NCBI GenBank assembly: GCA_964570855.1
Contig: CAZMZR010000061.1
Coordinates: 1-20,568, forward strand
Direction: 5' to 3'
Length of the DNA stretch: 20,568 nt
Origin: JAFGPS01 sp964570855
GTDB taxonomy: Bacteria > Planctomycetota > Phycisphaerae > Sedimentisphaerales > Anaerobacaceae
Of the stretch, positions 9,001 to 15,787 are shown piece by piece. Position numbers and translations under genes: made by a program. Numbering within the stretch: the stretch's first letter is position 1; the number at the start of each line of letters is the position of its first letter. Under the pieces are notes generated by a model that was not told the origin of the DNA, did not search any database, and saw only the letters and a list, made by a program, of their open reading frames with translations.

Positions 9001-9388
9001 TGAAATCTTTAACAAAAAGATTCTTCTGAGTCCCTATCCTGTAAAATCGTTCATCTATGCCGAGCACTTCCACCCTGTTCGCCCGTTTGGTACCATTACT
9101 GTTAGTCATCAATCCGCGTACCTGCAGGAGAGGCGCCGCCATCGTATCCAATTCTGATGCAAGCTCGTCGGACAGCACAGCTCTGAAAAATCTTTTTTGC
9201 GGCACAAGGGCAAACTGGGTCTGGCCAAGCCGGGCATCAACCATCATCATCAGGCTCTGACGTACGGAATCGCCTACGATTAGAGCGCCGGTCAACACGG
9301 ATGTGCTGACCACAACGCTCAGCAGAACACCGATATTCGTCCTCCAGTAAAAAGTAAGGCTTCTCCTGGCGAGCTTGAATAAATTCAT
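6077..9388 (-). CDS. FtsX/LolC/MacB-type ABC transporter permease, large duplicated form
   Basis: This 1103-residue inner-membrane permease belongs to the type VII (MacB/LolCDE/FtsX) ABC superfamily, whose members move lipoproteins or other envelope substrates or transmit force to the periplasm. TM1 lies at about 19-39. A large extracytoplasmic domain (about 40-495) of MacB periplasmic-core type follows. The first FtsX module has TMs near 505-528, 550-575 and 600-620. Further hydrophobic segments fall at about 655-675, 685-705 and 722-742. A second extracytoplasmic domain (about 745-980) precedes a second FtsX module (about 985-1095). Both modules contain the coupling-helix pattern before a glycine-rich loop (EQIGMLLAVGLS and GELAMLQAVGFN). 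The duplication makes one chain equivalent to a LolC/LolE-like pair with extra helices. The ATG overlaps the ATPase stop codon by 4 bp. No membrane-fusion (MacA) gene is present in the window. Confidence 0.88.
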   Translation of the reverse strand: MNLFKLARRSLTFYWRTNIGVLLSVVVSTSVLTGALIVGDSVRQSLMMMVDARLGQTQFALVPQKRFFRAVLSDELASELDTMAAPLLQVRGLMTNSNGTKRANRVEVLGIDERFYRIGTQKNLFVKDFNNTVILNEPLAARLGANTGDEIVLRIEKPSLMPRDVPITPDSDLSTAFRLHVGTVADQSEFGRFSLQSNQIAPMNVFVPLRWLQEKIGRSEQANILLVASSRNDNITIEKANDAISKSWQLADAEFQCHRLEGRNYFEIRSKRVFIDDFLSDAAMNVGDNPVGILTYFVNELRLRDKVTPYSMVSAIQPSTDVNSIVPADMQDDEVIINRWLADDLGAKVGDSLELTYFVMGLVRKLEQQSASFRIRKILPMEAPAIDPELMPDFPGLADVDNCRDWDPGIDIDLDKIRTKDEQYWDKYRGTPKAFVTLDAGRKMWANRYGNLTAVRYPLKNQSQEDISRKLLTSVDPAKVGLFFMPVRQQGSKAGGGSTDFGQLFLGLSMFIIMAALILTGLLFVFGVENRSEQIGMLLAVGLSPKQVKRLLLTEGGILAVSGAIIGTAVALLYTKIMIYGLATIWRSAIAGSQIQFYFETSTLFTGAIGAVIVSLIAIWFTLRKQLSRPARELLAGALRWQFFKTKRSSKGRTGFLIAALSFMGAVLLLVLMGTGDSSSVSGAFFGAGALLLIAGLGVSHSLLKIAAGRWNRAFVSVAGLGLRNTTRRTGRSLAVVGLLACGIFLVIAVGANKKDPLAGAHKRDSGTGGFALYGESTIPILYDLNSSSGRESMRLDDGSLDGVQIVQFRVHDGDDASCLNLNRAQMPRLLGVQSEQLQKRSAFGFSKVVEGADKENAWELLDRNLGENVVPAIGDYATVVWALGKSVGDEIEYTDEKGRQFRLRLVGLLNNTILQGSLLISEKEFVRRFPSDEGYRMFLIDADWSRTEALSDKLTLRLSDFGLELTPTAQRLARFMAVENTYLSIFQLLGGLGLILGSIGLGLVVLRNVLERRGELAMLQAVGFNKSTLRRLVFDEHSTLMLAGLACGIIAALVAVGPVLWTHGARIPYLLIVAIGISAVLWIWIATTFALSGNMIDALRNE

Positions 9389-10074
9389 TGCCGGCTCCGA
9401 TCTTTCAACAATCCATCGCTCAATTCCGATACCGGCCCGATGCGCTTGGCGAATTCCAACGAATGTGTCACAACTATCAGCGTCACATGCTCGCTGCGGT
9501 TCAATTCCACCAGCAGATCGGCTATATTCTCAGAGGCGGCCTTGTCCAGCGAGCCTGTCGGCTCGTCGGCAAGCAGCAGCTTCGGTTTATTAATCAACGC
9601 CCTGACAACCGCCACGCGCTGGCGCTGCCCCCCCGAAAGTTCCCCCGGTCTGTACTGTAAGAATTCTTTCAAGCCAACCCGTTCCAGCAAATCTGTCGCT
9701 CTTTCCTGGGCATCTTTTCCGGAAAGTTCGCCCTTACCTGCCAGAGTCGGCACCAACACATTCTCAAGCACGGTACACTGCGGCAAAAGATGATGCAATT
9801 GAAAGACAAAACCAATCCGGCGATTGCGAATTTCTGCAAGGTCTTTATCATTCAGTTTTGTCATGTTCTGGCCATCAAAGAGTACCTGTCCATCAGTCGG
9901 GCTGTCAAGGGCACCGATAATATTGAGCAGCGTGCTCTTCCCACTTCCCGAAGGCCCGACTATCACCAGTGCCCGGCCGTCACCGAGCTTGAACGTTATG
10001 TCCTTCAAAACACAGACACTGCCGGTATCGCCCGGTGAATCGTAACTTTTTGTGACATGAACAAGTTCAAGCAT
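9385..10074 (-). CDS. ABC transporter ATP-binding protein, LolD/MacB family
   Basis: This is the cytosolic ATPase partner of the adjacent FtsX-type permease. With the ATG at 10074 the product has 229 residues, normal for LolD. Visible motifs are Walker A GPSGSGKST (40-48), a Q-loop in VFQLHHLLP typical of LolD/MacB, signature LSGGQRQRV (146-154), Walker B LLLADEP (166-172) with its catalytic Glu, a D-loop in GSLD, and the switch His in VVTHS. The longer reading frame could begin at a TTG at 10089. The internal ATG is preferred because AAAGGG sits about 7 nt upstream and LolD proteins usually begin close to the 'xLxxxxVxKSY' strand, as here. It overlaps the permease start by 4 bp (ATGA) and follows the glycosyltransferase stop by 17 bp. 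Confidence 0.92.
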   Translation of the reverse strand: MLELVHVTKSYDSPGDTGSVCVLKDITFKLGDGRALVIVGPSGSGKSTLLNIIGALDSPTDGQVLFDGQNMTKLNDKDLAEIRNRRIGFVFQLHHLLPQCTVLENVLVPTLAGKGELSGKDAQERATDLLERVGLKEFLQYRPGELSGGQRQRVAVVRALINKPKLLLADEPTGSLDKAASENIADLLVELNRSEHVTLIVVTHSLEFAKRIGPVSELSDGLLKDRSRQ

Positions 10075-10091
10075 AAATTCCCTTTTCAAAC

Positions 10092-11384
10092 TTATTGCAC
10101 GATTCGTTCAAATATTCTTATCATTTCCCCGGCAGTCCGCTCAACATTAAATTTCTCAATAATCGCATCTCTGCCCTTCCTTCCGAGCTTGTGCGCGTAA
10201 TCCGGATCAAGTAACAACGGTTCGATAGCGGCAGCCAAGGCAGCGGCGTTATTGTCCCCATATAGCACTCCCCCACCGGTCATTTCGAGCAACTCGTGAA
10301 ATACACCCATCGCCGGTTCCACTACCGGAACTCCCGCCGCAAGCGCTTCAAGCACATATAATCCATAAGCAACCGGTTTTTTCTCCGGTACCGACAGAAC
10401 CGAAAGCGAATGTAAAAATTCATACTTCGCCAGGCGGTCAAAGCTCGGCAAAAACTCAACATCGTCGCTGATACCATGAGAATCTAATTTTTGCCGAATT
10501 TTATTTAAGAACGGCTCATCGGCGGAACTTTTACCACCGGCTATTCGCAGTATAGTCTTTTTCAATTTATCATTTTGTTTTAACCGGATAAAAGCATCGA
10601 CAAGAGTATCCAGTCCCTTATCGGGGCACATTCGGGAAAGATAACCGATTGTGGGACGATCCGGCCCCGCATCACGGTGTATATATCCATCCAGCGAGAT
10701 TCCCATATGTACAATATGATGACGTTCGGCTTCGATTCCAAGCTTCTGCTGCATTACCTGGGCATAGTATTTGCTCACCGCTATAAAAGCATCTACATGC
10801 CTGGATTGTTCGGCGACTATTTCCCATGCCTGTTCCGTGTAAGGAGACCTCAATCCGTCGAGGAATCCATCTTCATCCTGAAGCAAACACAGTACCGGCA
10901 CGCCGAGTTTTTCTTTGATTGGTTTGGCCAAACCAATCAAAAGAACATTTGACAGAGTCACTATATCAGGCTTGTTTTCATCCCGGGCCAGCCATTCAAC
11001 GAGCCTGTTCAACTCCTTTGTCTGCCGTCCATCCTGTCCGCGAAGCATTGATATCGTTGTTTCCGCCAGGTCTTTCGCACTTGTCATTTCCGCTTTACGC
11101 GAAGCCCACTTTAAGAGTCCCGGGCTATCAAACAGGCTATCGAACCACCGAGGGGTCTTTTGGAAAAAAGATAATTTTTGCTGGAGATATACGTTTATCC
11201 CGCCAAAAAAGAGCGGTGCTTTTCGAGGTATCTCTTTTTCATCCACTTGTAAAGGCAAATACATCGGAAGTAAAATGACGTCCTGCTCCAGCTTTTGCAT
11301 AGCCTTAATCAGAGCGGCATCGCGCAGACAGTTCTCGCAATAAAAATTATCTCCTGAGCCGGGTGTAATTTGAACAATTTTCAT
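10092..11384 (-). CDS. Glycosyltransferase family 4-type enzyme (GT-B fold)
   Basis: The 430-residue product is a retaining GT-B glycosyltransferase that probably transfers a nucleotide-activated sugar to an envelope glycan or lipid; donor and acceptor are unknown. The N-terminal domain starts with VQITPGSG and a CxxC pair (C16, C19, in FYCENCLRD). The C-terminal domain starts near 250 with the usual strand TIGYLSRMCPDKGLDTLVDAF. The family E-x7-E signature is visible as EKKPVAYGLYVLE, followed by ALAAGVPVVEP. There is no signal peptide or TM segment. The ATG at 11384 follows GGAG with about 8-nt spacing. The gene sits between a beta-propeller gene (15-bp gap) and the ABC ATPase (17-bp gap), so it should be co-transcribed with the exporter genes, suggesting the exported or assembled material is a glycoconjugate (inference). 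Confidence 0.85.
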   Translation of the reverse strand: MKIVQITPGSGDNFYCENCLRDAALIKAMQKLEQDVILLPMYLPLQVDEKEIPRKAPLFFGGINVYLQQKLSFFQKTPRWFDSLFDSPGLLKWASRKAEMTSAKDLAETTISMLRGQDGRQTKELNRLVEWLARDENKPDIVTLSNVLLIGLAKPIKEKLGVPVLCLLQDEDGFLDGLRSPYTEQAWEIVAEQSRHVDAFIAVSKYYAQVMQQKLGIEAERHHIVHMGISLDGYIHRDAGPDRPTIGYLSRMCPDKGLDTLVDAFIRLKQNDKLKKTILRIAGGKSSADEPFLNKIRQKLDSHGISDDVEFLPSFDRLAKYEFLHSLSVLSVPEKKPVAYGLYVLEALAAGVPVVEPAMGVFHELLEMTGGGVLYGDNNAAALAAAIEPLLLDPDYAHKLGRKGRDAIIEKFNVERTAGEMIRIFERIVQ

Positions 11385-11399
11385 TGCATTTCTCCGTTT

Positions 11400-12701
11400 C
11401 TATTTTTCGGCCGTTGCGTCTGATTTTGAGGAACCAAAGGCATATATGAAACCGTCATCACAACCGATTATTATCATCCCGTTAGCCACAGCAGGTGAAG
11501 AAGTAACTGCCTGGCCGATCTCATACGACCAGACCTTGCTTCCATCGGATAATCTTAATATATATAATCTCCCGTCTTCGGAACCAACAATCACTTTATC
11601 GTCACAAATAACCGGTGAGCTGTCAACTTCACCTAATGTCTGAAAAGTCCAGACCTTTTTACCATCATTACGACCGATACAGTGAACAAGTTCATCTCTT
11701 GCCCCGACGACAACAAAATCCCGGCCGATTGCGGGCGAAGAAAAAAACGGGGCCTTGCCCTGCTCGTATTTCCATAAGATTTTGCCGGTAGCAATATTGG
11801 CCTTGATGAACACATTATCGTAATTACCAACATAAACCTGCCCGTCAAGAATCGCGGCCGAAGCTGCAATGTAAGAACCACTGTCAATCGATTTTAGCAT
11901 ACTGCCTTCGGTCAGTGACACAACATGAATCATTGCATCGCAGCCCCCGAAAACAGCCACTCTTTCCTCTACCGCAGGTGAGCCATTGATATAATTATCT
12001 GTTTCATAAGTCCATACAACATTACCATTTGTCGAATCCACGCAATGCAGTTTATTATCGTAACTTCCTATAAGTATCCATATCGTTCCGCCGTCAGGCG
12101 AAAGCACCCAATTCGCAGAACCAAGAATTTGACCGTCCGTTTCATATTTCCACCGGAGTTCGCCACTGTTTGCATCGAGCGCATATAAAAAACCGTCCGA
12201 CGAACCGGCATAAACCGAACCTTCGATAACACAGGGCGTCCCTTCGACTGCATCGCTGGTTTTATATTTCCAGAGTTGCTTACCATTTTCTATATCAATC
12301 GCATATATATTCTCATCCGATGAGCCTACGAATACAACGTCATCAACGATGACCGGTGAAGATTTGACTTGGTCGCCAGTTTTGAATTTCCAAAAAAGTT
12401 TTAACGAATCTTCCTCTCCGGCAGGCAAATCCGGCAAAATACCATCCTGTGTTCCCAACAGTCTCTGCTGGCCTCTGAACATAGGCCAGTCGGCTCGATT
12501 ATCGATTCTCGATTCTTGAGCCGAATCCTGTGTTAAACCAGGCTTAGATGAGACATCTTCAATCGTCGATAATTGACGGGTATCTACTGTTGAGGATGCT
12601 TTGGAGAGCATTCTGTATCTTTTATCGAGCAGAAGCACTACGAGTACTACACATGCTGCAACAACAACGACAACTACAGCCACTTTTTTTATAGACTTCA
12701 T
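11400..12701 (-). CDS. Membrane-anchored PQQ-like beta-propeller protein, first gene of the operon
   Basis: The 433-residue product has a short basic N-terminus and an uncleaved-looking hydrophobic anchor (about 7-26, rich in Val/Ala/Leu). A low-complexity spacer (30-70) leads to WPMFRGQQRL and a seven- or eight-bladed beta-propeller of very regular repeats: KLFWKFKTGDQ, KQLWKYKTSDA, GELRWKYETDG, GNVVWTYETDN, GKILWKYEQGK, GKKVWTFQTLG and GSKVWSYEIGQ, each followed by a 'SSPV..DD.V.VGS.DG..Y.L' strand pattern. It resembles BamB-type scaffolds and paralogues around kinases in planctomycetes, with no sign of an enzymatic site. The start codon at 12701 has no clear Shine-Dalgarno sequence, and a possible -10 box is only about 18 bp upstream, so the leader may be very short. 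It shares fold, topology and operon with the product of 4640-6076. Confidence 0.82.
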   Translation of the reverse strand: MKSIKKVAVVVVVVAACVVLVVLLLDKRYRMLSKASSTVDTRQLSTIEDVSSKPGLTQDSAQESRIDNRADWPMFRGQQRLLGTQDGILPDLPAGEEDSLKLFWKFKTGDQVKSSPVIVDDVVFVGSSDENIYAIDIENGKQLWKYKTSDAVEGTPCVIEGSVYAGSSDGFLYALDANSGELRWKYETDGQILGSANWVLSPDGGTIWILIGSYDNKLHCVDSTNGNVVWTYETDNYINGSPAVEERVAVFGGCDAMIHVVSLTEGSMLKSIDSGSYIAASAAILDGQVYVGNYDNVFIKANIATGKILWKYEQGKAPFFSSPAIGRDFVVVGARDELVHCIGRNDGKKVWTFQTLGEVDSSPVICDDKVIVGSEDGRLYILRLSDGSKVWSYEIGQAVTSSPAVANGMIIIGCDDGFIYAFGSSKSDATAEK

Positions 12702-12718
12702 GGGAATAATAATAATGC

Positions 12719-12753
12719 ATTATACGGAAGCAGGCAATAGAACCTTCAAGGTT
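12719..12753 (-). promoter_or_regulatory. Possible promoter/operator of the beta-propeller-GT-ABC operon
   Basis: On the minus strand a perfect -10 box TATAAT (12724-12719) is preceded, 19 bp upstream, by TTGAAG (12749-12744), a rather long spacing for a sigma-70 promoter. The -35 candidate lies inside a perfect 13-bp palindrome, AACCTT-C-AAGGTT (12741-12753), which could be a repressor or activator site. The 160-bp gap (12702-12861) contains no other gene and no terminator with a T-tract was seen after the upstream gene, so read-through is possible. Confidence 0.35.
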
Positions 12754-12861
12754 TGTTATATGTTAACGAAAAAAGGAGGCTTGTCGTGTGAAGAATTACA
12801 TTGGGATATTTTTCTTTGTTTTACCCCGTTTAACGAGCGTTTTGCTTTCACTCTGCTCATT

Positions 12862-14154
12862 TTAATTACTTTGGACGTATTGAGTTCTTGCCTCGGCAAT
12901 AAATTTAAGCATCTGGTCGGCCTGGCTTTGAATCTCAGGATTGGTATTTGTCACTCTCGCGTTCCATTTGACGTATTCTTTATTCAAATGAGCACGAGCT
13001 TTTTCTTCGTCCATATTGGAAGTAACACCAAGGATGGACTCCACATCCTTAACCTCAAGCATTTCGATAGGAATGATTTTCTCCATTATTGTCCGAAACT
13101 TTTCGCTGTTAATTTGAAGCCAGTTTGCCAGTTTTTTCAAAAATTCCAGCTCGCCACCGACAACAACGCCGTTGGCCTTTGCCACCTGCATGCAAAGGTC
13201 CATAATATCAAGACGCTGAGCAATTGTTGTAATTTCCACAATTTCACGGCATATTTCATATTCATCGAATTCGTTTCCTTCCCTGAAAAAAGCAACAACC
13301 TCATTTAACGCCTTATCGAGCTTACGCTCTTCGATACTCGAGTTTGCATCCTCATGAGCATCGGGTGTTCGGCTTTCAGCATCGAGGATATTATCCTTCG
13401 CCCATTTCTTTATAAGCTCAATTTCGCAGTCATATATCTTCTTGTCCGCAGCACTAACAGCAAACGCCAATGCAACCGCCAGCGTCTTTGTCCGTTTAAT
13501 ATTATCCTGCACATCAAAATATCCAAAAGAGGGATTATCATAAAGATAGGAACATCGGGCGCAAGCAAGTTCCCAACCGTCCTGGGCGGATAATATCGAG
13601 ACATTAAACAAAAGAGACCTTCTTCCCTTCCGAGCAAATGCAAGCCAATCAAGACGCAGCTTCGCAACAGAGGTCCAGTTCGAGAGTATGGTAACATTGT
13701 TAGGAAGCCTGCCAAGGTTGGTGTTGTAATAAAAAACAGAGGAATCGGCAGCCTGCCACTGTTTTACTTTAGCCTGCACAGGTTTAGCAGAAGCCGAACC
13801 TTCTGTAATATCCTGAATGGATATTCTCACAACAGCGTTGTGCTTATCACTCGGAGCATGGATTGAGCCGCAAATCTCGACACTGAAGATGTCGACAACA
13901 CTTTTACCTTCCTGCTGGATTGTCTGTTGAACTTCGCAATTAAGAACGCTCAAATCAGGTTCATATTGCGCGGCGTTCGTTACATCTCGCTGAAATAGAG
14001 ACTTTTGGCGGGACGGATAATTCGAATTGTTTAGTTCATTCGTACGACGCAGGACACACAACACATAATAATACAGGCGACTTATCACATCAGGAAAAAA
14101 TAATACAACACATGCCGCCGCTATCGGTAAAAATAGAACCAGAAGTACACCCAT
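12862..14154 (-). CDS. Membrane-anchored TerB-domain protein with a degenerate C-terminal J-domain-like segment (DjlA-like)
   Basis: The 430-residue product has an N-terminal TM segment (about 3-20), an unrecognised domain (about 60-215, apparently beta-rich), a TerB-like helical domain (about 222-360) and a C-terminal J-like segment (367-428). TerB features are AVSAADKKIYDCEIELIKKWA and the second-half pattern ANGVVVGGELEFLKKLANWL. The C-terminal part aligns by eye with a J domain: ILGVTSNMDEEKA for helix I/II entry, HLNKEYVKW for helix II, NTNPEIQSQADQ after the loop, and MLKFIAEARTQY for helix III. The HPD triad is replaced by N398-A399-R400. Known DjlA has the same order: N-terminal TM, TerB-like domain, J domain. 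It follows the Hsp70 stop by 20 bp, with an AGG ribosome site, so it is very probably co-expressed. Membrane topology and the J assignment need structural confirmation. Confidence 0.75.
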   Translation of the reverse strand: MGVLLVLFLPIAAACVVLFFPDVISRLYYYVLCVLRRTNELNNSNYPSRQKSLFQRDVTNAAQYEPDLSVLNCEVQQTIQQEGKSVVDIFSVEICGSIHAPSDKHNAVVRISIQDITEGSASAKPVQAKVKQWQAADSSVFYYNTNLGRLPNNVTILSNWTSVAKLRLDWLAFARKGRRSLLFNVSILSAQDGWELACARCSYLYDNPSFGYFDVQDNIKRTKTLAVALAFAVSAADKKIYDCEIELIKKWAKDNILDAESRTPDAHEDANSSIEERKLDKALNEVVAFFREGNEFDEYEICREIVEITTIAQRLDIMDLCMQVAKANGVVVGGELEFLKKLANWLQINSEKFRTIMEKIIPIEMLEVKDVESILGVTSNMDEEKARAHLNKEYVKWNARVTNTNPEIQSQADQMLKFIAEARTQYVQSN

Positions 14155-14174
14155 TTATATACCTACTCATATTG

Positions 14175-15725
14175 CTACTTAACTCTGGAGCCGTTAAGTT
14201 GTTTCGCTTCTTCTGTTATATTATCTTCCGACATTTCCCCACTTTTATTCAAACTGAGATCCACTGCAAGGACCCGGCCCGATTCGAGGTCTTCGAATTT
14301 ACAGTGCATCCTCTGATTGACGTCATAACTATAGGTGACTTTAATAGGACATTCCGCGGGTCTGTCCGGCGGTAATTCAAACTTATGCGTTGCAATCTTG
14401 TTGACATAATCAACGGCAATGTCCTCACCCTGTGTTATAGTCACTTCAACAGTCGTCTGCCCCTTAGAGACCGTATAAAACGTCTGAGACGCCTCGCATG
14501 GCAAGGGAGTGTTTTTCTTTAAAATGATACGATTCTGAATCACACGTCGGCCGGTCTCCTTATCGACAGGAGCACAAACAGTGCCGTAACTGTGGTTACA
14601 GACATCCGTAAGGTTGATATCTTTAAGCCCGCTGGAAACACCGGCTGGCACAGCATCGGGCTTTTCCCTCATCATCGTCAGACCGGCGTGTAATGCGGCA
14701 CCCAATGCAACACATTCATCCACATTAACAGCCGTTTCCGGCGCGAATCCGAACACTTTTTCCAGACGCTGCTGAACTATAGGCATCCGTGTGCTACCGC
14801 CAACCAAAAGCACCTTATCAATTTCAGACGGTTTTATCCCGGCCTCCTCAAGGGCGACTTCGACCAGTATATCGGTACGAGCCATCAGTGAGGAAACAGC
14901 CTTTTCAAACATTTCACGTGTTATTTCCACTCTCATACTTCCGGCCGGGCCGTAGAGCATTTTTTTCGCCACATCACGGCGTGATAATGTTTTTTTAACA
15001 TCTTCGGCTTCATCCTCATACTTGGCTCTGTCCTCATCAGAACCAATCAGCCCGGTACTGAATTTATCTTTGTAGTGTTGCTCCAGCATCTCCAATATCA
15101 GCTTGTCAAAATCAATACCGCCGAGCGCGTGATCTCCCTGCGAGCAAACAATATCCATCTGATGCCCATTGACATCCATTATCGTGACATCAAAGGTTCC
15201 GCCGCCGAGGTCATATACCAGAACCCTGCCCTTAATCATACGAGTTGTTGCATAATACAGGGCGGCGGCCACCGGCTCATTTACAATGCCAATCACATTC
15301 AAACCGGCCATTGTCCCGGCATCCATGGTCGCCTTCCTGCGAATCTCATCAAAATGAGCGGGGACGGAGATAACGGCATCCTTAATTTCGCCGTGCTCAA
15401 TCGAGGCGTCCTGCCCGAGCTTTTTCAGAATCAGAGCGGACAGCTCGACCGGAGTCCATTCTTTGCCGTCGATACTTTTACAATATTTGGCGTTTCCCAT
15501 ATACCGTTTTATCCAGCGAACGGACCTTTGGGCGTTGAGATGCCGGGAATTAATCGCTTCGACACCTACACGAATTAATTTATCATTTTCTTCATCGAAG
15601 AAAATCGCAGACGGCGTGAGCCTGTCACCGTCGGCATTTGGGACTATCTCCGGCTTTCCGATAGCATTAAGAATCGCCAATGCCGAGAAAGTCGTTCCGA
15701 GATCTATTCCCACTATATTGCCCAT
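14175..15725 (-). CDS. Lidless Hsp70-family chaperone
   Basis: The 516-residue product has a complete Hsp70 nucleotide-binding domain (1-355): IDLGTTFS (7-14), lysine K73 in WIKRYMG, catalytic E150 in NEPVAAAL, DLGGGTFD (172-179) and LLVGGSTRMP (306-315), so it should bind and hydrolyse ATP. The beta substrate-binding domain follows (about 375-490, with NRIILKKNTPLPC and TVEVTITQGED). The chain then stops after about 25 residues, so the helical lid of DnaK is missing. The interdomain linker is ILLLD in the window's DnaK but INLTD (370-374) here, and the residue aligned with E. coli DnaK R167, the J-domain contact, is G146. A strong GGAGGTG ribosome site lies just before the ATG at 15725. It is flanked by the GrpE-like gene (62-bp gap) and the TerB/J-like gene (20-bp gap). 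It is not the housekeeping DnaK, which is encoded at 210-2138. Confidence 0.93.
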   Translation of the reverse strand: MGNIVGIDLGTTFSALAILNAIGKPEIVPNADGDRLTPSAIFFDEENDKLIRVGVEAINSRHLNAQRSVRWIKRYMGNAKYCKSIDGKEWTPVELSALILKKLGQDASIEHGEIKDAVISVPAHFDEIRRKATMDAGTMAGLNVIGIVNEPVAAALYYATTRMIKGRVLVYDLGGGTFDVTIMDVNGHQMDIVCSQGDHALGGIDFDKLILEMLEQHYKDKFSTGLIGSDEDRAKYEDEAEDVKKTLSRRDVAKKMLYGPAGSMRVEITREMFEKAVSSLMARTDILVEVALEEAGIKPSEIDKVLLVGGSTRMPIVQQRLEKVFGFAPETAVNVDECVALGAALHAGLTMMREKPDAVPAGVSSGLKDINLTDVCNHSYGTVCAPVDKETGRRVIQNRIILKKNTPLPCEASQTFYTVSKGQTTVEVTITQGEDIAVDYVNKIATHKFELPPDRPAECPIKVTYSYDVNQRMHCKFEDLESGRVLAVDLSLNKSGEMSEDNITEEAKQLNGSRVK

Positions 15726-15750
15726 TGTACACCTCCAATATTACGGCTCT

Positions 15751-15769
15751 TGAATCATTAATTGATTCA
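15751..15769. repeat. Small inverted repeat between the GrpE-like and Hsp70 genes
   Basis: Perfect 7-bp arms TGAATCA and TGATTCA are separated by TTAAT inside the 62-bp intergenic gap. It could be a protein-binding dyad or a weak hairpin in the operon mRNA. No T-tract follows on either strand, so it is not an intrinsic terminator. Confidence 0.4.
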
Positions 15770-15787
15770 TAATGCACCATTGGCTGG

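Noticed and set aside
6077..9388. Permease as two fused or frameshifted genes
   Set aside because: The frame is continuous, and duplicated FtsX modules in one chain are a normal arrangement for this superfamily, so no pseudogene or assembly error is implied.
12800..12861. Terminator after the TerB/J-like gene
   Set aside because: GAGC and GCTC can pair across a 16-nt loop on the minus strand but the stem is only 4 bp and has no T-run.
12601..13308. 235-residue plus-strand frame with a perfect GGAGG (12775-12779) just before a TTG at 12781
   Set aside because: The frame is antisense to the beta-propeller start and the TerB/J-like gene, and its translation is Cys/Phe/His-rich with no family. 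The GGAGG is probably coincidental.
15751..15769. Intrinsic terminator between the GrpE-like and Hsp70 genes
   Set aside because: The stem is 7 bp and AT-rich and no T-tract follows on the minus strand, so it is kept only as an inverted repeat.
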